DNA from: Treponema sp.
GTDB lineage: Bacteria; Spirochaetota; Spirochaetia; Treponematales; Breznakiellaceae
NCBI GenBank assembly: GCA_031257595.1
Contig: JAIROH010000027.1
Coordinates: forward strand, 1 to 5,273
Length of the DNA: 5,273 bases
Direction: 5' to 3'
Shown piece by piece: positions 1 to 4,521 of this stretch; position 1 is the stretch's first letter, and each line of letters opens with the position of its first letter. Under the pieces are notes generated by a model, which ran no database searches, was not told where the DNA came from, and worked only from the letters and a program-made list of their open reading frames with translations. Made by a program: the position numbers and the translations under genes.

Positions 1-33
1 GGAACAGCTTCCTTGGATGTAGGATGTTTCGCA

Positions 34-68
34 AGTCTTAAATCCTTATATAATAAGGATTTAAGACT
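34..68. repeat. Perfect AT-rich inverted repeat centred on TATAAT
   Basis: The left arm AGTCTTAAATCCTTA (34-48) is an exact reverse complement of the right arm at 54-68. The five central bases are TATAA, and T49/A53 can also pair, giving a 16-bp stem with a 3-base loop. Beyond a small internal loop, GTTTC (26-30) can pair with GAAAC (71-75), extending the structure. Neither flank has a U-tract in either orientation, so it does not look like an intrinsic terminator. TATAAT occupies 49-54, so the palindrome could be a protein-binding operator wrapped round a -10 box, or a cruciform or RNA hairpin. The repeat is seen directly; its role is inferred. Confidence 0.9.
49..54 (+). promoter_or_regulatory. 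Candidate -10 box for leuS
   Basis: TATAAT is a perfect sigma70 -10 hexamer lying at the centre of the inverted repeat. No convincing -35 is present: the hexamers at 16 to 18 bp spacing match TTGACA at two positions or fewer, and there is no TG extension. If it is used, transcription would start near 61 and the leuS leader would be about 80 nt. That transcript would keep the 81-117 hairpin but lose the left arm of the palindrome. An upstream promoter outside the window is equally possible. Confidence 0.4.
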
Positions 69-80
69 GAGAAACTCCAA

Positions 81-117
81 AGCCAGTGGAAAAACCAACA
101 GGGTTTTGGAACTGGCT
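81..117 (+). promoter_or_regulatory. Stem-loop in leuS leader
   Basis: AGCCAGT (81-87) pairs perfectly with ACTGGCT (111-117), and AAAACC (91-96) pairs with GGTTTT (102-107), closing a 5-base loop AACAG. The two helices are separated by a symmetric 3x3 internal loop, GGA opposite GGA, which could form G-A mismatches. The hairpin ends 8 bases before the leuS Shine-Dalgarno and leaves that site unpaired. It has no terminator U-tract and lacks the T-box conserved core. It may affect mRNA stability or leuS expression; function is unknown. Confidence 0.55.
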
Positions 118-125
118 CAGATCAC

Positions 126-130
126 AGGAG
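126..130 (+). promoter_or_regulatory. Shine-Dalgarno of leuS
   Basis: AGGAG lies 10 bases before the ATG at 141. It supports that start codon. It is the only clear Shine-Dalgarno in front of any of the four genes in this window. Confidence 0.8.
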
Positions 131-140
131 TTTATTCATC

Positions 141-2675
141 ATGTATCCTTTCAAGACGATAGAACCCAAGTGGCAGAAGTACTGGGAAGAACACAAAACA
201 TTTAAGGTGTCGGAGGACCCGTCGGTACCCAAAGAAAAACGCCGCTATGTGCTGGACATGTTCCCCTACCCTTCCGCCCAGGGCCTCCACGTGGGCCATC
301 CGGAAGGTTATACCGCCACGGACATTTACTGCCGTTACCTCAGAATGAACGGCTGCAACGTGCTTCACCCAATGGGTTTTGACTCGTTCGGGCTTCCCGC
401 GGAAAACTACGCGATCAGGATGGGGATTCATCCGGCAAAAACTACCGCCGACAACATCAACAGTTTCCGCGCCCAGATTAAATCCCTGGGCTTTTCCTAC
501 GACTGGGACAGGGAAGTGGCGACCTCGCATGAAGACTACTACAAATGGACCCAGTGGATCTTCCTTAAACTGTTTGAAAAAGGCCTGGCATACGAGGCGG
601 AAAGCCCGATCAACTGGTGCCCTTCCTGTAAAACGGGGCTTGCCAACGAAGAAGTGGTGGACGGCCTCTGCGAACGCTGTAAAACCAGGGTGGTTCGCAG
701 GCGAATCCGTCAGTGGATACTCAAAATCACCGCCTATGCGGAACGGCTTCTCGAAGACCTCGACGGCCTTGACTGGCCCGAGCCGGTCAAGCTGATGCAG
801 CGAAACTGGATCGGCCGTTCCGAAGGGGCCAACGTAACCTTTACCATTGACGGCTTTCCCGACAGTCTTGAAATTTATACGACGCGGCCCGATACGCTGT
901 TCGGCGCCACCTACATGGTTCTTGCCCCGGAACATCCCCTCGTGGAAAAAATCACCATGCCGGAACAGAAGGCCGCCGTCGCCGCGTACCTTGAGGCCGC
1001 CGCCAAAAAAAGCGACCTTGAGCGGACGGACCTCGCAAAGGAAAAAACCGGCGTTTTTTCAGGGGCCTACGCGATAAACCCCGTGAACGGCGGGCGCATC
1101 CCCATCTGGATTGCCGACTACGTCCTTATCAGTTATGGAACCGGGGCGATTATGGCCGTTCCCGCCCACGACGAACGGGACTGGGATTTTGCCAAAGCGT
1201 TCAATCTGCCGATCATCCAGGTCGTTTCCGCGGATAAACCCGGCGGCGGGACCGACTACTCCGCCGAGCCGGCCGAATGTACGATTGCCGACGGCTGGGC
1301 GGTCAATTCGGGGGAATTTACCGGACTTGCCACGCGGGACGCGATACGGGGAATCACCGAATGGCTTGAAAAAAAAGGAATCGGCAAACGGGCCGTAAAC
1401 TACAAACTGCGGGACTGGATTTTCAGCCGCCAGAGGTACTGGGGCGAACCGATTCCCCTGGTACACTGCGAAACCTGCGGTATCGTTCCGCTTAACGAAT
1501 CGGATCTTCCCCTCAGACTTCCCGAAGTGCAGTCCTACGCCCCCACGGGAACAGGCGAATCTCCGCTTGCCGCCATCGACGAATGGGTCAACACAAGCTG
1601 TCCCAAATGCGGCGGCAAGGCCAAGCGGGAAACCAACACCATGCCCCAGTGGGCCGGTTCCTGCTGGTACTACCTTCGCTACCTGGATCCGCGCAATGCA
1701 AAAACCTTTGCCGGCAGGGATAAAATTGATTACTGGGCGCCGGTGGATCTCTATGTGGGGGGAGTCGAACACGCCGTACTCCACCTGCTCTACGCGAGGT
1801 TCTGGCACAAGGTTCTCTACGATTTTGGACTTGTGAACACCAAAGAGCCGTTCCAGCGCCTGGTTAACCAGGGGATGATAACGAGCTTCGCCTATCAGCG
1901 CGGGGACAAAACCCTGGTTCCCACGGATCAGGTGGAAAAGCGGGGAAATCATTTTGTGGAAAAAGCCACGGGCGAAGAGGTAACCGAGGTTATCGCCAAG
2001 ATGAGCAAGAGCCTGAAAAACATCATCAACCCCGACGAGATCGTCCGTGATTACGGCGCGGATTCCCTGCGGGTTTACGAAATGTTTATGGGCCCCCTGG
2101 AAGTAAGCAAGCCATGGAGTACCGCCGGTCTTATCGGCGTGTCCCGCTTCCTGGAGCGGCTCTGGGCCATCGGCGAAAAGATACGGCCCGGCGCGGACGC
2201 CGGAGAAAACAGCGAATTGCCGCGGCTCCTTCATAAAACGATCAGGAAGGTAACCCGCGATACGGCGAGCCTGGATTTTAACACGGCGATCAGCGCGATG
2301 ATGATCTATTCAAACGAACTTGCCAAACTCGCCGAGGTTCCCGTATCGCTGTGGGCGCCGCTGGTCAAAATGCTTTCCTGCTACGCTCCCCATCTGGGGG
2401 AAGAACTCTGGGAGAAGCTTGGCGGCGGCGGATCGGTGTCGAAGGAACCGTGGCCCGTCTACGACGAAAAACTCTGCGCGGACAGCGAAGTTACGATAGT
2501 GGTACAGGTTAACGGAAAAATCCGGGACAAGTTTACCGCCCCCGCCGGCACGGCAAAAGACGCGCTTGAAAAAACGGCGCTTTCCCTGCCCGGAGTGCAA
2601 AAGTGGACCGAAGGCAAAAACATCGTAAAAGTAATCGCCGTGCCGGACAAGCTTGTCAACATTGTGGTTTCCTAA
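141..2675 (+). CDS. leuS: Leucyl-tRNA synthetase
   Basis: This class I aminoacyl-tRNA synthetase attaches leucine to tRNA-Leu in the cytoplasm, using ATP. The 844-residue protein is close to the usual bacterial length and looks complete. Visible features in order: the HIGH-type motif HVGH (50-53) after FPYPSAQGL; a first zinc-type cluster C160-C163-C177-C180; the CP1 editing domain with TTRPDTLFGATY (247-258) and YGTGAIMAVPAHDERD (332-347), where Asp347 matches the conserved aspartate that holds the misacylated amino acid; a second cysteine set C443, C446, C487, C490; MPQWAGSCWYYLRY (501-514); KMSKS (620-624); then the helical anticodon-binding region and the C-terminal domain ending near VPDKLVNIVV. 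The ATG at 141 has an AGGAG 10 bases upstream, and MYPFKTIEPKWQKYW is a typical family start. It is convergent with the next gene. No key residue appears to be missing. Confidence 0.98.
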   Translation: MYPFKTIEPKWQKYWEEHKTFKVSEDPSVPKEKRRYVLDMFPYPSAQGLHVGHPEGYTATDIYCRYLRMNGCNVLHPMGFDSFGLPAENYAIRMGIHPAKTTADNINSFRAQIKSLGFSYDWDREVATSHEDYYKWTQWIFLKLFEKGLAYEAESPINWCPSCKTGLANEEVVDGLCERCKTRVVRRRIRQWILKITAYAERLLEDLDGLDWPEPVKLMQRNWIGRSEGANVTFTIDGFPDSLEIYTTRPDTLFGATYMVLAPEHPLVEKITMPEQKAAVAAYLEAAAKKSDLERTDLAKEKTGVFSGAYAINPVNGGRIPIWIADYVLISYGTGAIMAVPAHDERDWDFAKAFNLPIIQVVSADKPGGGTDYSAEPAECTIADGWAVNSGEFTGLATRDAIRGITEWLEKKGIGKRAVNYKLRDWIFSRQRYWGEPIPLVHCETCGIVPLNESDLPLRLPEVQSYAPTGTGESPLAAIDEWVNTSCPKCGGKAKRETNTMPQWAGSCWYYLRYLDPRNAKTFAGRDKIDYWAPVDLYVGGVEHAVLHLLYARFWHKVLYDFGLVNTKEPFQRLVNQGMITSFAYQRGDKTLVPTDQVEKRGNHFVEKATGEEVTEVIAKMSKSLKNIINPDEIVRDYGADSLRVYEMFMGPLEVSKPWSTAGLIGVSRFLERLWAIGEKIRPGADAGENSELPRLLHKTIRKVTRDTASLDFNTAISAMMIYSNELAKLAEVPVSLWAPLVKMLSCYAPHLGEELWEKLGGGGSVSKEPWPVYDEKLCADSEVTIVVQVNGKIRDKFTAPAGTAKDALEKTALSLPGVQKWTEGKNIVKVIAVPDKLVNIVVS

Positions 2676-2704
2676 GAAAGAGAATAATTCAGGAATGTCA
2701 CGTG

Positions 2705-3310
2705 CTATTCCGCCAAAAAACGGTCTATATACGCAAGAAGCCCATCGTAGCTGTCCACGCAGGGAATGTCGGCGTATTCTTCCCGTATGGCCTGCGGCGC
2801 GCGGAAAAGGCACCCCGCGCTGGCTTCGCGGATCATGTTAAGGTCGTTAAAAGAATCCCCGGCGGCAAAGACTTCGATGTTAAGGGACGCCAGGGCTTTG
2901 ACGGCAAGCTGTTTGCCGTTTTTTTGCCGGAGCCTGTAACCGGTAATGGCCCCGTCGGACGAAGTAACCAGGCTGTTGCAGAACAGGGTAGGCCAGCCAA
3001 GCTTTTTCATCAGCGGCTGGGCGAATTCCTCATAGGTATCGGAAAGGATGATAAGCTGCGTCTTTTGCCGCAGGGCTTCGGTAAATTCGGCGGCCCCTTC
3101 CAGCGGATCCATGCCGCTTATCACCTTCTGTATATCGGGAAGCTTCAGGTTGTTTTTGGCAAGCAGATCCAGGCGGAACCGCATAAGTTTGTCATAGTCG
3201 CTTTCGTCCCTCGTGGTACGGCTCAGTTCGGGAATCCCAACCGCCTCGGAAAACGCTATCCAGATTTCGGGAATCAAAACCCCTTCAAGATCAAGGCAGA
3301 CTAAACGCAT
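2705..3310 (-). CDS. thrH: ThrH-type phosphoserine phosphatase / homoserine phosphotransferase (HAD family)
   Basis: The 201-residue protein strongly resembles Pseudomonas ThrH, a cytoplasmic HAD enzyme that removes phosphate from phosphoserine and can pass it to homoserine, linking serine and threonine synthesis. HAD motif I is CLDLEGV (5-11), with Asp7 as predicted nucleophile and Glu9 in place of the usual second Asp, as in ThrH. The cap-region signature PEIWIAF follows at 14-20. Motif II is LSDTYEEF (89-96), the motif III lysine is probably Lys133 in RQKNGKQ, and motif IV is AGDSFND (150-156). The open frame extends 28 codons upstream of this ATG, but MRLVCLDLEG matches the family N-terminus and the upstream residues do not. 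There is no Shine-Dalgarno. The gene is divergent from birA and ends 29 bp from the leuS stop. The family call is firm; in vivo activity (phosphatase, transferase or both) is inferred. Confidence 0.93.
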   Translation of the reverse strand: MRLVCLDLEGVLIPEIWIAFSEAVGIPELSRTTRDESDYDKLMRFRLDLLAKNNLKLPDIQKVISGMDPLEGAAEFTEALRQKTQLIILSDTYEEFAQPLMKKLGWPTLFCNSLVTSSDGAITGYRLRQKNGKQLAVKALASLNIEVFAAGDSFNDLNMIREASAGCLFRAPQAIREEYADIPCVDSYDGLLAYIDRFLAE

Positions 3311-3316
3311 AACAAC

Positions 3317-3325
3317 ACCATAACA
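3317..3325 (-). promoter_or_regulatory. Second, weaker thrH -10 candidate, 6 bp from the ATG
   Basis: The minus strand reads TGTTATGGT, then six bases, then the thrH ATG. The hexamer TATGGT matches TATAAT at four of six positions and carries a TGn extension. The 6-bp distance to the ATG equals that at birA and the ATPase gene, so use of this box would give a leaderless thrH mRNA. No -35 is visible, so this is weaker than the other two. Confidence 0.25.
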
Positions 3326-3339
3326 AAAAAACGGAAAGA

Positions 3340-3348
3340 AGTATAGCA
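3340..3348 (-). promoter_or_regulatory. Extended -10 promoter candidate for thrH
   Basis: On the minus strand this reads TGCTATACT, an extended -10 element (TGn plus a hexamer with one mismatch to TATAAT). The -35 region is poor, which is usual for extended -10 promoters. Transcription would begin near 3333, giving a leader of about 23 nt without a Shine-Dalgarno. Confidence 0.5.
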
Positions 3349-3387
3349 GCCTGATATCCTCAGACCCTCCGTTCCCGCTCCGGTAAT

Positions 3388-3416
3388 CTGACATTTTGGG
3401 ACCATCCGGCTATACT
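3388..3416 (+). promoter_or_regulatory. Near-consensus sigma70 promoter of birA, predicted leaderless
   Basis: CTGACA (3388-3393) and TATACT (3411-3416) each differ from consensus at one base and are separated by exactly 17 bp. Six bases follow before the ATG at 3423, so the usual start distance places +1 at or within a base or two of the A of the ATG. The alternative TTG start at 3396 lies inside this promoter. No Shine-Dalgarno is present. The hexamers and spacing are seen directly; leaderless transcription is inferred. Confidence 0.75.
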
Positions 3417-3422
3417 GTTGCC

Positions 3423-4460
3423 ATGGACGATACCCGTAAAATCCCCGCCGAGCCGCGTATCCTTGACCTTGCCAATCCCTTTGGCGCTCCGGTGTATTAC
3501 CGGGAAACCGTCACCAGTACGATGGATGAGGCCAGGGCGCTTGCCGGCCCGCCGGAATCCCCGTGCGCCGCGGGATCCGCGCCCCACGGTACGGTGATTG
3601 CCGCCGGATACCAGAGCGCGGGCCGGGGACGTTCCGGCCGTCCCTGGAACATGGGCAGGGGGGAAAGCCTTCCTTTTACGGTGATCCTCCGTTACCCGGA
3701 TTTTGCCGCGGTTCCTCCGTGTCTTACGCTGCGGACGGGCCTTGCCCTTTCCCTGGCTATAGAGGATTTTATGGAGGCCGCCGGCCGGCCCGTACCGAAC
3801 CCGGCCCGGCTTCCCGGCCCGGAAACCCTTGCCGGCCGGGTTCAGGTAAAATGGCCCAACGACATTATGCTGATTCAGGCGGACGGCCGGGGAAAAAAAG
3901 CCGCCGGCATTCTTGCCGAAACCGCCGGCATTTTTGCCGAAGCCGCCGGGTCTTCCGGCGGTTCCGGCAACGGAACGGTATACCTTGGCGTGGGGATCAA
4001 CGTTGCCCAGCGGGATTTTCCCCCGGAACTGGAAAAAAAGGCGTGCAGCATTGCCGGAACCCTGTACCCGGAAATCCCCGGCGCGGCGGGATCCGGCGCG
4101 GAAGCCGAGGCCCGCTGTGCCGGGCTTGCGGAAAAACGCTTTGTCCTGCTGGAAAAGGCCATTGCCCGGCTTTACGCCGAGTTGGAGGATTCCGGCGCGG
4201 GGGAACCCGGTCCGGAAAAAGCGGCCCCGCCGCCGGGCCGTTATCCGGCGGACAAGGCCGCGACCGGGAATTCCTGGAGGGAACGGCTTTTGCGGCGGCT
4301 TTATATGCGGGGAAAACCGGTACGCTTTTTTCCGGGCGCCGCCGGATCGGGCCGTGCCGTCGAAGGGATTCTGGCCGGTGTCGGCGGAGAGGGAGAACTG
4401 CTTATCACCATTGACGGGGAAGACAGGCCCTTTATTACCGGCGAACTGGACATATACTAA
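3423..4460 (+). CDS. birA: Biotin--[biotin carboxyl carrier protein] ligase, monofunctional
   Basis: The enzyme makes biotinyl-AMP from biotin and ATP and transfers biotin to the carrier lysine of biotin-dependent carboxylases and decarboxylases in the cytoplasm. Visible motifs: TSTMDEA (31-37), the biotinyl-AMP loop GRGRSGRPW (67-75), KWPND (143-147), KKAAGIL (158-164) with Lys159 matching the conserved active-site lysine, GVGINV (189-194), and a C-terminal SH3-like domain from about 297 ending EDRPFITGELDIY. There is no N-terminal winged-helix domain, so it should not repress transcription as E. coli BirA does. At 345 residues it is about 100 longer than usual monofunctional ligases. The excess lies in Ala/Gly/Pro-rich stretches near 41-55, 121-139, 165-182, 218-232 and 256-285. 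The DNA is much richer in GC and CCGG than its neighbours. I chose the ATG at 3423 over TTG at 3396, which lies inside the promoter. The name bpl would fit equally well. Confidence 0.93.
   Translation: MDDTRKIPAEPRILDLANPFGAPVYYRETVTSTMDEARALAGPPESPCAAGSAPHGTVIAAGYQSAGRGRSGRPWNMGRGESLPFTVILRYPDFAAVPPCLTLRTGLALSLAIEDFMEAAGRPVPNPARLPGPETLAGRVQVKWPNDIMLIQADGRGKKAAGILAETAGIFAEAAGSSGGSGNGTVYLGVGINVAQRDFPPELEKKACSIAGTLYPEIPGAAGSGAEAEARCAGLAEKRFVLLEKAIARLYAELEDSGAGEPGPEKAAPPPGRYPADKAATGNSWRERLLRRLYMRGKPVRFFPGAAGSGRAVEGILAGVGGEGELLITIDGEDRPFITGELDIY
3903..3965 (+). repeat. 21-bp tandem repeat inside birA
   Basis: Units 3903-3923 and 3924-3944 are identical at 19 of 21 positions and encode AGILAET and AGIFAEA. 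A third, degenerate copy (3945-3965) starts AGSSGGS. The first unit is the conserved AGIL strand after the active-site lysine. The extra copies sit between it and the GVGINV strand, where family members normally have a short turn. The period is a multiple of three, so the frame is kept. It looks like an in-frame slippage or duplication product. Confidence 0.85.
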
Positions 4461-4485
4461 AAATTTTAACTATATTTAAAATTTT
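4460..4485. repeat. A+T-only inverted repeat after birA
   Basis: AAAATTTTAA (4460-4469) is exactly complemented by TTAAAATTTT (4476-4485) around the loop CTATAT. It starts at the last base of the birA stop codon and ends one base before the next gene's -35 box. As RNA, an all-AU stem is too weak for a convincing terminator. As DNA it overlaps the position of an UP element. The symmetry may partly reflect the near-pure A+T composition. Confidence 0.7.
4463..4484 (+). promoter_or_regulatory. Candidate UP element of the ATPase promoter
   Basis: With +1 at 4522, these bases span about -59 to -38, where the alpha-subunit C-terminal domains of RNA polymerase bind A+T tracts. All but one of the 22 bases are A or T. 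The birA promoter has no such tract in the same place; it is GC-rich there. Confidence 0.45.
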
Positions 4486-4486
4486 C

Positions 4487-4515
4487 TTGACAAACGGATT
4501 TTTTTTAAATATACT
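4487..4515 (+). promoter_or_regulatory. Consensus sigma70 promoter of the ATPase gene, predicted leaderless
   Basis: TTGACA (4487-4492) is a perfect -35, followed after exactly 17 bp by TATACT (4510-4515), one mismatch from the ideal -10. Six bases, TAAAAT, separate it from the ATG at 4522, which places +1 at about the A of the ATG. An in-frame TAA at 4516-4518 rules out any longer protein start. There is no Shine-Dalgarno. The layout matches the birA promoter base for base in spacing. Confidence 0.8.
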
Positions 4516-4521
4516 TAAAAT

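Noticed and set aside
34..68. Inverted repeat as an intrinsic terminator of an upstream gene
   Set aside because: The stem is AT-rich and no U-tract follows it on either strand.
81..130. T-box riboswitch controlling leuS
   Set aside because: The conserved T-box core (AGGGTGG-type) and a terminator/antiterminator pair are absent, and the leader seen here is too short for the specifier domain.
1..140. End of an upstream coding gene
   Set aside because: Frame 1 is open to 171 and frame 3 stops at 39-41, but none of the short peptides is recognisable and no start is in view, so nothing can be claimed.
2699..2704. CACGTG palindrome between leuS and thrH
   Set aside because: A single 6-bp palindrome between convergent gene ends is expected by chance and has no promoter nearby.
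2603..3304. Plus-strand open frame antisense to thrH
   Set aside because: It overlaps the leuS end and runs opposite a clear ThrH gene; its translation matches no family I recognise and is rich in residues typical of reverse-frame shadows.
3311..3394. Upstream-extended thrH start
   Set aside because: The extra 28 residues do not resemble the family N-terminus, and the extension would run across the thrH promoter elements.
3396..3422. TTG at 3396 as the birA start
   Set aside because: It lies between the -35 and -10 boxes of a near-consensus promoter, has no Shine-Dalgarno, and adds nine residues that are not part of the family fold.
3563..4414. Long plus-strand frame inside birA
   Set aside because: The translation is Arg/Gly/Pro-rich, as expected from a shifted frame of GC-rich DNA, and the birA frame has every catalytic motif.
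4460..4485. A+T inverted repeat as the birA terminator
   Set aside because: An all-AU stem is too weak, and the region is better explained as promoter-upstream A+T sequence.
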